From Chryseobacterium sp. JJR-5R (GTDB taxonomy: Bacteria > Bacteroidota > Bacteroidia > Flavobacteriales > Weeksellaceae), in the NCBI RefSeq assembly GCF_034047335.1, contig NZ_CP139137.1:2170001-2234000 (forward strand): a stretch of DNA of 64,000 nt, given 5' to 3'. Of the stretch, positions 52,789 to 61,435 are shown piece by piece. The translations under genes were made by a program, and so were the position numbers. Under the pieces are notes generated by a model that was not told the origin of the DNA, searched no databases, and was given only the letters and a program-made list of their open reading frames with translations. Every line of letters begins with the position of its first letter. Position 1 is the stretch's first letter.

Positions 52789-53631
52789 TTAATTACCTAG
52801 CTCCAGCGGATTTGCGTATTTCCGGTTTTCTTCTCTTTGTTTTTCTCTTTGTCTTATTATTTCCTGTCCTTTTATAATGGTGGTTCCATAGCTTGCATTA
52901 AAATTAGCATTCGCATTTTTTACCGCTTCTTTCAGTTTCAGTTGCGTCGTTTCTATAGCTCCGGTATATCTTGTTTTCTTGATATTGATTACTTTGCCCT
53001 TTAATTGAGAGTTGGATACGGATTTTACCAGTTCAAAATCATAATCTCCTTTATCATCTGTTATTTTGATAATCAATCCGGGTAATCCGCTGAATTTCAT
53101 CGGACCATACGGAAAAGGGATTTTGGACGAGTACCATGCGATCCAGTTTCTGCCTTTAAAGTTAACTTCCGCTTTTTTACAAGTAATGGTATTGATTATT
53201 TTTGTTTCATCCACCAATTTCCAATTCTTTATTACCGGTTCTTTATAAGTGAGTAACGCCATTCCTGCATAGTCGAAATATTGTATATTTTCATTGGATT
53301 GTATGATGGTAAAGTTAAAATTCGTTTTTGGAATTTCTACTCCTTTTTTCCAGCCAAGCGTTATACTTCCGTCAGGATTATGGGTCGTAGTTCCTGAATT
53401 CGCCATTACCGAGTCTCCTTTTAGTGATACAGTACTTGCATAAAATGAACGATGATCGGCTATCTGTAATGAATAAAGCTCTTCATATCTATCATCAGTT
53501 CGTGTGTCGAATTTACCCTTTAACTGGTAGATGAACTCACCGCGTAAAGAATCCTGCTTATATGATTGGGCATATGATAGAATACTGTAAAATATGATGA
53601 ATAGCTGAAATAGTTTTTTATTGTAATGCAT
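52789..53631 (-). CDS. GLPGLI family exported protein
   Basis: The ATG at 53631 gives 280 residues with a signal peptide (MHYNKKLFQLFIIFYSILSY, cleavage near AQ). A frame from 53664 adds 11 residues in front and is less likely. The family's namesake motif is present as KFSGLPGLIIKI, with NWIAWYSSKIPFPYGPMKF just before it and TITCKKAEVNFKGR upstream. GLPGLI proteins are exported Bacteroidota proteins of unknown role, seen next to peptide-precursor and maturation genes in some loci. Here a GG-leader peptide gene lies 78 bases upstream on the same strand. The C-terminus is basic (REKQREENRKY). Confidence 0.88.
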   Translation of the reverse strand: MHYNKKLFQLFIIFYSILSYAQSYKQDSLRGEFIYQLKGKFDTRTDDRYEELYSLQIADHRSFYASTVSLKGDSVMANSGTTTHNPDGSITLGWKKGVEIPKTNFNFTIIQSNENIQYFDYAGMALLTYKEPVIKNWKLVDETKIINTITCKKAEVNFKGRNWIAWYSSKIPFPYGPMKFSGLPGLIIKITDDKGDYDFELVKSVSNSQLKGKVINIKKTRYTGAIETTQLKLKEAVKNANANFNASYGTTIIKGQEIIRQREKQREENRKYANPLELGN

Positions 53632-53709
53632 AAGGTAAGTGATGCTTTCATTATAAAATTGCACTTATAGTGTAATAATTTTCACTATAAGTGCTTAAAT
53701 TTAGATTAA

Positions 53710-53925
53710 TTAGCCTAAATGTTGACTGTCGTCACCAGAATATGTCGGTGTCGGGCAATTAATTGCTTCCACCCTATCGCGCCATGCATCTGCTTCTGCA
53801 GGAGTCCAATCTTGAGTCGTTGTAGCCGTTATACCACATTTAGTTTCTGCAATCCAAACTTGTGGTAATTTTCCACCTATAACTTCGTTGAGGTCTTTTC
53901 GAGATAATTTTTTAAAATTTTTCAT
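53710..53925 (-). CDS. Bacteriocin-like peptide with double-glycine leader, 71 aa
   Basis: The ATG at 53925 opens MKNFKKLSRKDLNEVIGG, a classic double-glycine leader (LSRKDLNEVIGG) of the type found in Bacteroidota bacteriocin-like and natural-product precursors. Cleavage after GG (residues 17-18) would release a 53-residue peptide with two Cys (mature positions 12 and 39) that could form one disulfide, and Trp at 6, 22 and 30. A frame from 53988 would add 21 residues before the leader and is rejected. A TAAGTTTG -7 element lies 37 bases upstream. The GLPGLI gene follows. The peptide's activity is unknown; no peptidase-exporter is in the window. Confidence 0.75.
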   Translation of the reverse strand: MKNFKKLSRKDLNEVIGGKLPQVWIAETKCGITATTTQDWTPAEADAWRDRVEAINCPTPTYSGDDSQHLG

Positions 53926-53961
53926 TGTGCTAAAATTTTTGATTACTAATAAATTTATATT

Positions 53962-53969
53962 CAAACTTA
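53962..53969 (-). promoter_or_regulatory. -7 element of the GG-leader peptide gene
   Basis: CAAACTTA on the + strand reads TAAGTTTG on the - strand (TAnnTTTG), 37 bases upstream of the ATG at 53925. It lies between that ATG and the alternative start at 53988, so it supports the short leader. Confidence 0.6.
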
Positions 53970-54143
53970 CTGCGCAATAGTTTAACACTTCAAAGAAAAA
54001 AATAAAAAATGAAATTTACAACACCAATTATCACTTTTTATTGATAAATTTATTATGTTAATAATCTATACATTAGATACTTATAACCTTTTATAAACTG
54101 TAATCTATGAAATATATCCAATTATTTATATAATATTTTAATT

Positions 54144-54497
54144 TTAAATATTCTCAATTTCTTCTTTTGCTTTTTTAGTCAGAGATTTAAATACCAGATC
54201 ATAAGAATGATCGATTATTTTTAGAAGCAGTTCTCTTTTCAGACCATCTAAAGAAACGGAATTCCAATGGGTTTTATTCATATGATAAGCTCCTGTAATC
54301 TGCGGATATTGTTCTCTGAGCTCCGAGCTCCATTCCGGATTGGTTTTTACTGCAATTGTCAATGGCTGCTTTTCCAGTGACATGAGCAAAAACATTTTTG
54401 TCCCCACTTTCAGGACAAGGGTTTCATTGTCAAACGGAAAACTTTCCGTTACTCCTTTTTTAGCAAGGCAGTAGTCTAGAACTTCGTTGGCATCCAT
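54144..54497 (-). CDS. MmcQ/YjbR family protein
   Basis: The 117-residue product fits the MmcQ/YjbR (CyaY-fold) family: DYCLAKKGVTESFPFDNETL, VGTKMFLLMSL, the central LTIAVKTNPEW and the family marker MNKTHWNSVSL. Proteins of this fold may bind DNA, but the biological role is not settled. Length is standard. It is a single gene divergent from the oxidoreductase gene by 89 bases. Confidence 0.9.
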   Translation of the reverse strand: MDANEVLDYCLAKKGVTESFPFDNETLVLKVGTKMFLLMSLEKQPLTIAVKTNPEWSSELREQYPQITGAYHMNKTHWNSVSLDGLKRELLLKIIDHSYDLVFKSLTKKAKEEIENI

Positions 54498-54586
54498 AGA
54501 TTGATGATAAGTGATTAATGATGACTGATATTAATTTCAAATTTAGTAATTTTAAGAAACAAACATCATTACACAAAAAATATTGT

Positions 54587-55249
54587 ATGAAAGCTCTCGT
54601 CATCGGTGCTACAGGCGCTACAGGAAAAGATTTGGTTAAACAGTTGCTCAGTGACCGTGACTTCGAACAAGTCGATATCTTTGTAAGAAAGCCTGTTAAT
54701 ATCCAGGATCCTAAAATGAAGGTACATGTGGTAAATTTTGATCAGCCTGAGGAATGGAAACATAAAGTAAAAGGTGATGTGGCATTTTCCTGCCTGGGAA
54801 CCACCTTAAAAGCTGCAGGAAGCAAGGAAGCCCAGCGAAAAGCAGATTTTGACTACCAGTTTGAATTTGCAAAAGCAGCGAAAGAGAATCATGTGGATGA
54901 TTATATTCTGGTTTCTTCATATGGCGCAGACCCGAAATCTAAAATTTTCTATTCCAAGATGAAAGGCGAGCTGGAAGAAGCGGTCAAGGAACTGCATTTT
55001 GAGAAAATCACCATTTTCAGGCCGGGAATGCTGGACAGAAAGGATTCTGAACGGGCCGGTGAAGTATTGGGCGGAAGAATTTTGAAGTTTGCCAACAGAT
55101 TAGGCCTTTTGGAAAGCCAGAAACCCCTCCCAACGGATGTTCTGGCAAAAGCCATGATCAATTCATCTAAAATCAAAAGCAACGGATATTCCAGTATTGA
55201 GCTGGGCAATATTTTCGGTTTTGCAGAGAAAACCAATGAACAGCATTAA
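54587..55249 (+). CDS. NAD(P)H-binding oxidoreductase (atypical SDR, HTATIP2-like)
   Basis: From ATG 54587 the product has 220 residues. An in-frame ATG at 54518 would add 23 residues without family support. The Rossmann motif is ALVIGATGATGKDLVKQLL, followed by DVAFSCLGTTLKAAGS, which with YILVSSYGADPKSKIFYSKM is typical of the HTATIP2/TIP30-like atypical SDRs. TIFRPGMLDR marks the substrate side. The catalytic Tyr/Lys pair appears as YSKMKGELE. The substrate is unknown. A bidirectional terminator follows. Confidence 0.88.
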   Translation: MKALVIGATGATGKDLVKQLLSDRDFEQVDIFVRKPVNIQDPKMKVHVVNFDQPEEWKHKVKGDVAFSCLGTTLKAAGSKEAQRKADFDYQFEFAKAAKENHVDDYILVSSYGADPKSKIFYSKMKGELEEAVKELHFEKITIFRPGMLDRKDSERAGEVLGGRILKFANRLGLLESQKPLPTDVLAKAMINSSKIKSNGYSSIELGNIFGFAEKTNEQH

Positions 55250-55346
55250 CGCTTAAGTTATTACCATTGATTTTATATCCGGCAATTTAAAATAGAATAA
55301 AATCTGCGACGAATAATACTGTAAAACAGATTTAAATATATTCTAA

Positions 55347-55406
55347 AAAAAGCAGCTCCACTCAGTTTAATATTAAAATTATTATATTGAGTGGAGCCGC
55401 TTTAAT
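55347..55406. terminator. Long bidirectional terminator
   Basis: AAAGC-A-GCTCCACTCA and TGAGTGGAGC-C-GCTTT pair over about 15 bases with one mismatch and a long AT-rich loop. It serves the rightward oxidoreductase and the leftward glutathione peroxidase unit. Confidence 0.85.
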
Positions 55407-55426
55407 TAATTTTATGACTGAAAAAT

Positions 55427-56005
55427 TTACTTCAGATACTTAGTGATGGCTTCATCAGTAGGCTTTGTTGAGCTTACAAAAGAATCGATCAGTTTTCCGT
55501 TTTCATCAATCAGGAATTTAGTGAAGTTCCACATGATGGTCGAGTTTTTCACACCGTTCAGTTCTTTTTCGGTCAGGTATTTAAAGATCGGAGCGGTATC
55601 ACTTCCTTTAACGGAAACTTTTGCCGCCAGCGGAAATGTTACCCCAAAGTTTTTCTGGCAGAATGCACCGATTTCCTTATTGGTCCCCGGTTCCTGGCCT
55701 CCGAAATTGTTTGCCGGAAATCCTACGACTACCAGTTTGTCTTTATATTCCTGCGCTACTTTTTCAAGATCGGCATACTGCGGCGTAAAGCCACATTCTG
55801 AAGCAGTGTTGACGATAAGGATTTTCTTTCCTTTAAAATCGGCAAAATTAATTTCCTTGCCTTCTTCCAGGGCCGGAACCTTGTAATCATAAATTGATTT
55901 CCCCATAAGTTCTTTGGTTTTAGCTTTAGACGCTTCGCTTTTTTTCTGTGCACAGCTGTTAAAGAATGCAACAAAAGAAAGGAGCATTATAAATAATCTT
56001 TTCAT
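55427..56005 (-). CDS. Glutathione peroxidase-family lipoprotein
   Basis: From ATG 56005 the product has 192 residues and a lipoprotein signal (MKRLFIMLLSFVAFFNSC). A frame from 56065 adds 20 residues before it and is rejected. The peroxidase motifs are present: VNTASECGFTPQY with the catalytic Cys, FPANNFGGQEPG with the Gln, and IMWNFTKFLID with the Trp and Asn. Cys replaces selenocysteine, and no second resolving Cys is obvious. It reduces hydroperoxides with a thiol donor, here probably in the periplasm. It lies 16 bases after the LolA-like gene in one operon. Confidence 0.92.
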   Translation of the reverse strand: MKRLFIMLLSFVAFFNSCAQKKSEASKAKTKELMGKSIYDYKVPALEEGKEINFADFKGKKILIVNTASECGFTPQYADLEKVAQEYKDKLVVVGFPANNFGGQEPGTNKEIGAFCQKNFGVTFPLAAKVSVKGSDTAPIFKYLTEKELNGVKNSTIMWNFTKFLIDENGKLIDSFVSSTKPTDEAITKYLK

Positions 56006-56021
56006 ACTATTTTTATTTAAT

Positions 56022-56684
56022 TTAGAATTTAAACGTATTCGCAGGAAATACTTTATTGATGTCAATCCTGTTGATCATCATCACGTAATCTCCGTCTTTT
56101 TTGGTACTGGAAGATTCTATCCTGAAAGGCATCGAAAGGTTTCCCACTTTTTTGTATTCCGAATAATCCAGGGTTTCTTCTTTTTTTATTTCCCTTAGCA
56201 GCATATAGGTCCGGGTATCGAAATAATACATGTTTTTGTTGACATTCTTTGTCAGCTCAACTTTGTGACAATAGATGCTTCCGATCTTTTCCTTTCCCAG
56301 GTATTTCGCTTCAAACCCTTTGTTTTCCCAGTCGATAAAATCGTTATCAAAGCTTTCCGGAACATATCCTGCATACTCCTGGACTTTGTTGTTGGCATAG
56401 TTCATCGCATAGCCTTTGGATCCGTCATAGCCTTCTATAGCCGTATCTTTTCCGCTGATGGTAATCACTGTTTTTGTAAGATTCGGGCGCTGCTGGTAGA
56501 TTTTTATCGGATATTCATCTTTAACCCCCAAAATAACTTTCCCCTGAAGCACTACTGAATTCAACAACTTCCAATTGGTTAAGCCTCCGGATAATTCTAT
56601 ATTTTTATCGATGATTTCCTTTGCAGTCTGCGCAAAAGACCATTGGGAAAATACCAGGACGAAAACTAACAGTAATTTCTTCAT
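56022..56684 (-). CDS. LolA-like exported lipoprotein-sorting-type protein
   Basis: The 220-residue product has a signal peptide (MKKLLLVFVLVFSQWSFAQ) and a LolA/LolB-like half-barrel pattern: KEIIDKNIELSGGLTNWKLL, then VVLQGKVILGVKDEYPIKIY, DGSKGYAMNY and YYFDTRTYMLLREIKK. Bacteroidota have many such proteins. This one is probably not the main LolA chaperone, because the typical basic lining is not evident. The -7 element TATATTTG (56703-56710, - strand) gives it its own promoter. It is followed by the glutathione peroxidase gene. Confidence 0.8.
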   Translation of the reverse strand: MKKLLLVFVLVFSQWSFAQTAKEIIDKNIELSGGLTNWKLLNSVVLQGKVILGVKDEYPIKIYQQRPNLTKTVITISGKDTAIEGYDGSKGYAMNYANNKVQEYAGYVPESFDNDFIDWENKGFEAKYLGKEKIGSIYCHKVELTKNVNKNMYYFDTRTYMLLREIKKEETLDYSEYKKVGNLSMPFRIESSSTKKDGDYVMMINRIDINKVFPANTFKF

Positions 56685-56702
56685 TCAATTTATTTATAAT
56701 TT

Positions 56703-56710
56703 CAAATATA
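56703..56710 (-). promoter_or_regulatory. -7 element of the LolA-like / peroxidase unit
   Basis: CAAATATA on the + strand reads TATATTTG on the - strand, 19 bases upstream of the ATG at 56684. Confidence 0.65.
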
Positions 56711-56737
56711 AGCTTTTATTAATTCATGATGTATGCG

Positions 56738-57466
56738 TTAATCAGAAAGTAATTTCCTTGCTTTTTCCAGGTCTTCAGGCGTATCGATCCCTACCCCGAT
56801 AAAATTGGTTTCTATCATCTTGATTTTCATGCCGTATTCCAGGTAACGGATGCATTCTATTTTTTCTGCAATTTCCAGAGGCTTCATCTCCAGTTTTGAA
56901 AACTGGATTAATGCATGTTTTCTGAAAGCGTATACCCCGATGTGCTTAAAATAGCTTGCCTGATAAGAAACTTCCCTGTGAAAAGGAATGACAGACCGGC
57001 TGAAATAAAGGGCAAAACCGTTATTGTCCGTAATCACTTTTACATTATTCGGGTTTTCAATCTCTTCTTTTTCAGTGAGCCTGATTTTTAATGAAGCTAA
57101 AGAAATTTCCTGATTTTCATCATTGTGGAATACTTCAATCAGCTGTTTCAGCGGTTCTAATTTAAGGAATGGCTCATCTCCCTGGACATTGATCACGATA
57201 TCACAGTCGATATGCTGCACGGCTTCCGCAATGCGGTCGCTTCCCGTTTCATGCCGGCCGGTCATTACCGCTTTGCCGCCGCTGCTCACAATCTCATCAA
57301 AAATAATTTCCGAATCCGTTGCGACAAAAACTTCATCAAAAAGTCCTGTTTCCAAAACATTCTTATAAGTTGTCGAGATGACGGTTTTTTCTCCGAGCAT
57401 CTGCATCAGCTTTGCCGGAAAACGGATGGCTTCGTAACGGGCAGGTATTACTGCGATGATTTTCAT
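56738..57466 (-). CDS. kdsB: 3-deoxy-manno-octulosonate cytidylyltransferase (CMP-Kdo synthetase)
   Basis: The 242-residue product activates Kdo as CMP-Kdo for lipopolysaccharide core assembly. It has [18 protein letters not shown] at the N-terminus (CTP-binding RxxSxR-like loop), [45 protein letters not shown] and [12 protein letters not shown]. All are standard KdsB blocks, and length is normal. It starts 17 bases after the frameshifted lipoprotein gene in a leftward run that also includes a phosphosugar mutase and an aminotransferase. Confidence 0.95.
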   Translation of the reverse strand: MKIIAVIPARYEAIRFPAKLMQMLGEKTVISTTYKNVLETGLFDEVFVATDSEIIFDEIVSSGGKAVMTGRHETGSDRIAEAVQHIDCDIVINVQGDEPFLKLEPLKQLIEVFHNDENQEISLASLKIRLTEKEEIENPNNVKVITDNNGFALYFSRSVIPFHREVSYQASYFKHIGVYAFRKHALIQFSKLEMKPLEIAEKIECIRYLEYGMKIKMIETNFIGVGIDTPEDLEKARKLLSD

Positions 57467-57483
57467 AGGTTGAATATAATAGA

Positions 57484-58148
57484 TTAATCTTTGTAAAAAT
57501 AGGCCGTTTCAGGCTTTCCTTTCAATTTCATGCCATGAAACCTGGCTCTGATGATGTTACTGGCGAGAAGCTTAAGTTCAATAGAAACAAAATCCGGATC
57601 ATAATTATATTTATCATAGGCAGAAGGCTTGATAATCTTAATAAACAGCCTGTAATTAATGGAATCTTTAGTTTTATAGGTGAATCCGTAATTATAAAAC
57701 GGCAACCCGTCAAACCTAAATAACTGAGACTTTTTATCAAATTCAAATCCTCTGAACCTTTCGAACTGTGAACTGCAGTTTCTTAACAGGCTCCATTTTG
57801 AATCTGAAACTGGTTCGATTGGATCTCCTTTCCTTTTGACAATAAATTCACTTCCATCGATCAGTCCTGGATATATCGCATACTTGTTTTTTTGATAATC
57901 AGCTTATTGACCTTTTTATCCGGCCCTAAATCCAGTTCTAAAACTTTTACACTGTCTTTATCTTTGATGATTTTAGCATCACAAACCCCGTATTTGCTGG
58001 AAAACGTATAATTGTTAAGATAGGTCTGCTTTAAAGTAATAGAATCACATGCTTTATCGATAGGATAAAGCACGTAATCTTCTTTTTTACAAGAAATTAT
58101 AGTACTGCTTAATAGTACTGTAAAAATAATTTCTTTAAAGCATCTCAT
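57484..58148 (-). pseudogene. Lipoprotein gene broken by a frameshift at an A7 tract
   Basis: Two frames join into one protein. The first (ATG 58148) opens with a lipoprotein signal (MRCFKEIIFTVLLSSTIISC) and runs to LIIKKTSMRYIQD, stopping at 57861. The second frame, one base back, is open without any start from about 57903 to TAA 57484 and reads NKYAIYPGLIDGSEFIVKRK to ETAYFYKD. The shift point is AAAAAAAC (A7 at + positions 57887-57893), a slip-prone run. Joined, it gives about 220 residues, ending 17 bases before kdsB. It could be a sequencing error, a recent mutation, phase variation or programmed -1 frameshifting. The family is not recognised. Confidence 0.7.
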
Positions 58149-58156
58149 AACGGGTC

Positions 58157-59410
58157 TTATTTCAAGGCATTCAGAGCCTTTTCCAGCTTCGGCATCATTC
58201 CTGAAATTTCTTCAGTTGCCAGGCCACCTACAGAAGCCCGGAACCACGGCTCGGATTTTTCTTCCCCGAAAGCAGAGAAAGGAACCAGAGCTACTCCGGC
58301 ATCATTAATCAAATAGAAAACAAGATCGGAAGAATTTTCAATAAGGGAACCGTCCGGTTTTGTTTTTCCGATATAATCCAATTTAATGGTAAGGTAAAGT
58401 GCGCCCATCGGTTCAATACTGTCTGCAGCAAAGCCTTTTCCTTTTAAATCCTGAATCCCGGCATGAAGAACCTTTAAACTGGCTTCCAGTTTCCCTTTGA
58501 AATCTTCTACAAAAGTATTGACATCATCAGGGTTCTGAAAATATTTTGCCGTTGCTTCCTGTTCCGGTTTAGGAGCCCATGCTCCAACGTGTGTCAGTAA
58601 AGCTTTCATTTTATCCATGATATGGGCAGGACCGAATCCCCAGCCAACACGAACGCCTGTTGCGGCAAGGCATTTTGAAATACCGTCGATATAAACGGTA
58701 TATTCTTTCATTTCAGGAAAAAGCGATACCGGATCTACGTGTTCCGCCCCGAAAGTAAGGTTAGAATAAATCTGGTCATACATCAGGTACAACGGCTTTT
58801 CACCTTCGCTTCTCTGTTTGTTCTCTGCTATAACCAGCTCACAGATTTCTGACAGCTGTTCTTTGGTAAACATGGTGCCGGTAGGGTTTAACGGTGAGCA
58901 GAGTGCCAACAGGACGGCTCCTGATAAATGAGGCTTCAGATCATCAGCTGTAGGAAGGAAATTATTTTCAGGTGCTGTTTTCACTTCTACAGCATCAGCA
59001 GAAGTAAGGTATGCGTAATGGTTGTTATTCCATGAAGGGACAGGATAAATCACTTTATCGCCTTCGTCTACAATGGTCTTATAAACTGCATAGATCAGAG
59101 GTCTTGAACCGGCTGTAATTAAAATATCATTGGCTGAATATTCTAAATTCCATCTTGTTTTCAGGTCTTTTGACACTTCTGTTCTCAAAGATAAAAGTCC
59201 GTTAGCCGGCGGATAATTCGTCAGATTATTCTGATACGCTTTCTGAATCTCTTCCTTTAACTTTGCAGGAATAGGATAAATATTAGAATTCAGATCACCG
59301 ATGGTAAGGTTTGCTATTTCTGCTCCTTTTGCCTTTAAATCATTTACTTCGTTACCAATTTTTACAATTTCAGAACCAATCAGGTTCGCCGCTAATTTTG
59401 AAACTTTCAC
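58157..59410 (-). CDS. Class I/II PLP-dependent aminotransferase
   Basis: The 417-residue product starts at a GTG (59410). It is a fold-type I aminotransferase: NLTIGDLNSNIYPIPAKLKE, LTNYPPANGLLSLR, ITAGSRPLIYAVYKT, CSPLNPTGTMF, LMYDQIYSNLTFGAEH, and the Schiff-base lysine in YIDGISKCLAATGVRVGWG. The C-terminal Arg in FRASVGG binds the alpha-carboxylate. It resembles AspC/AAT-I of the Ib branch, acting on aspartate or other amino acids. It sits eight bases before the frameshifted lipoprotein gene and 48 after the phosphosugar mutase. Confidence 0.9.
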   Translation of the reverse strand: MKVSKLAANLIGSEIVKIGNEVNDLKAKGAEIANLTIGDLNSNIYPIPAKLKEEIQKAYQNNLTNYPPANGLLSLRTEVSKDLKTRWNLEYSANDILITAGSRPLIYAVYKTIVDEGDKVIYPVPSWNNNHYAYLTSADAVEVKTAPENNFLPTADDLKPHLSGAVLLALCSPLNPTGTMFTKEQLSEICELVIAENKQRSEGEKPLYLMYDQIYSNLTFGAEHVDPVSLFPEMKEYTVYIDGISKCLAATGVRVGWGFGPAHIMDKMKALLTHVGAWAPKPEQEATAKYFQNPDDVNTFVEDFKGKLEASLKVLHAGIQDLKGKGFAADSIEPMGALYLTIKLDYIGKTKPDGSLIENSSDLVFYLINDAGVALVPFSAFGEEKSEPWFRASVGGLATEEISGMMPKLEKALNALK

Positions 59411-59458
59411 TTTACTTTTATTTATTGTTACTTTATTACTGTTATAAATTATAAGCTA

Positions 59459-61174
59459 TTAATTTAATTTCAGGTCGTTTTTTACCTGATTAATTTTCTC
59501 TTCCAAAGAGACTAATTTGTCTTTAAAGTCTGATTCGGAAGCAACAGAATCTTTTACTGAAATATAGAACTTGATTTTCGGTTCTGTCCCGGAAGGCCTT
59601 ACGCAAACTTTTGTGCCGTCCTGCGTATAATAGATCAGGACATTTGATTTAGGAATGTCATTCATTACCAGTCTTTCATTCTTTGAAACCACAAAATTGG
59701 TCTGTTCCTTGAAATCCTTCACTTCTTCCACCGGAGAACCGGCCAGATGTTTCGGAGGGTTTTCGCGGAAGTCCTTCATCATATTCAAAATCTCTTCTGC
59801 CCCGTCTTTTCCTTTTCTTACCAGGTTGACCAGTCCTTCATAATACATTCCGGTTTCCTGGTAAATCTCAATCAGATACTGGTACATAGTCCTTCCGTTG
59901 GCTTTGCACCATGCTGCAATTTCACATGCCAGTACAATGCTTCCGCATGAGTCTTTATCACGTACGAAATCCCCGGTCATAAATCCGAAGCTTTCTTCTC
60001 CGCCGCAGACAAACTGTTCTTTTCCTTCCGCCTCGCGGATCATCTTGCCGATCCATTTGAAACCTGTCAATCCGGCCTTGCACTGCACTCCGAATTTCTG
60101 GGCAATATCAAAGAAAATATCAGAGGTTACAATCGTAGAACCGATAAATTCGCTACCGGTAATCCTTTCCTGTTTTCTCCATTCGTTCAGGATATAGTAG
60201 GTAAGGATTGTATTGCACTGGTTCCCGTTCAGCAGCTGCATTTCGCCATCCAGGTTTCTTACGGCGATCCCCAGTCGGTCACCGTCCGGATCAGTCCCGA
60301 TTACGATATCGGCATTGGTAATTTTTGCCAGGTCCATCGCCATTTCCAGTGCTGCCGGCTCTTCGGGGTTCGGGGAATCTACGGTCGGGAAATTTCCGCT
60401 TGGGATCATCTGTTCCTTTACCAGGTCTATTTTTTTGAATCCTGCTTTCTGCAATGCTTTAGGAACGGTGGTATAGGTGGTTCCGTGGATGGATGTGAAT
60501 ACGATATTCAGGTTTTCCTTCCCCACATTCTGATAGGTAGAGTTTTTGATACAGGCATCAATGTACACGTCATCCTGCTGCTCCCCGATCCATTCGATCA
60601 GGTTATCATTGCCGCTGAATTTAATTTCATCAAATTTTACAGAAAGTACTTCACTGATGATCGCTTCGTCATGCGGCGGAACAATCTGCGCTCCGTCATT
60701 CCAGTATACTTTGTATCCGTTGTATTCCGGCGGGTTATGTGATGCGGTAAGGACAATCCCTCCGTGGCACTGCTTTTCTCTTACGGTAAATGACAATTCG
60801 GGCGTAGGCCTGTGGTCTTTGAACAGCAGGACTTTGATCCCGTTTGCCGTTAAGACATCGGCAACCAGTTTACCGAATTCTCTCGAGTTATTCCTGACAT
60901 CGTATGCAATGGCTACTTTTATTTGTTCATTGGGAAACTGCCTGATCATGTAATTGGCAAGTCCCTGGGTAGCCTGACCTAATGTATATTTATTTAAACG
61001 GTTGGTCCCGACACCCATTATTCCCCGCATTCCTCCGGTTCCGAATTCCAGTGCCCTGTAAAAAGAGTCCTCCAGGTCCGGTGAATTGCCTTCAATTAAA
61101 AGTTGAACCGCACTTCTTGTTTCGTTATCAAATGATTCATGCAACCAAAGTTTTGCTTTTTCTAATGTTGTCAT
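59459..61174 (-). CDS. Phosphosugar mutase (phosphoglucomutase/phosphomannomutase)
   Basis: The 571-residue product is of the alpha-D-phosphohexomutase family. It shows FGTGGMRGIMG, the phosphoserine loop TASHNPPEYNGYKVYW, the metal loop GTDPDGDRLGIAV, the sugar loop GGEESFGFMTGD, and the phosphate loop RPSGTEPKIKFY. It converts glucose or mannose 1- and 6-phosphates for glycan and energy metabolism. Length fits the longer PGM2-like branch. It begins a leftward run of genes down to the peroxidase. Confidence 0.93.
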   Translation of the reverse strand: MTTLEKAKLWLHESFDNETRSAVQLLIEGNSPDLEDSFYRALEFGTGGMRGIMGVGTNRLNKYTLGQATQGLANYMIRQFPNEQIKVAIAYDVRNNSREFGKLVADVLTANGIKVLLFKDHRPTPELSFTVREKQCHGGIVLTASHNPPEYNGYKVYWNDGAQIVPPHDEAIISEVLSVKFDEIKFSGNDNLIEWIGEQQDDVYIDACIKNSTYQNVGKENLNIVFTSIHGTTYTTVPKALQKAGFKKIDLVKEQMIPSGNFPTVDSPNPEEPAALEMAMDLAKITNADIVIGTDPDGDRLGIAVRNLDGEMQLLNGNQCNTILTYYILNEWRKQERITGSEFIGSTIVTSDIFFDIAQKFGVQCKAGLTGFKWIGKMIREAEGKEQFVCGGEESFGFMTGDFVRDKDSCGSIVLACEIAAWCKANGRTMYQYLIEIYQETGMYYEGLVNLVRKGKDGAEEILNMMKDFRENPPKHLAGSPVEEVKDFKEQTNFVVSKNERLVMNDIPKSNVLIYYTQDGTKVCVRPSGTEPKIKFYISVKDSVASESDFKDKLVSLEEKINQVKNDLKLN

Positions 61175-61435
61175 AGGTGTATCTTGTATTCTTGGGCCGG
61201 AAGTTAAGGAATGGGAGACGGGAAGCCTTCCAGCTTTAACTCCCAGCTTCCTGTTGTGATTATTCTTTTATTTGGTTCCTGAATGCTGCAATCTGATTTA
61301 TAAGACTGTAGCTTTCATTGTATATTGGATTTAAATCTTTTTCTGAAATATATTTCTGTTTCCTGATTTATAGAAACACGTATCACTCACTTCAGCTAAA
61401 GAACGGATAAGTATCCTAAAAGCTATCTATCTATC

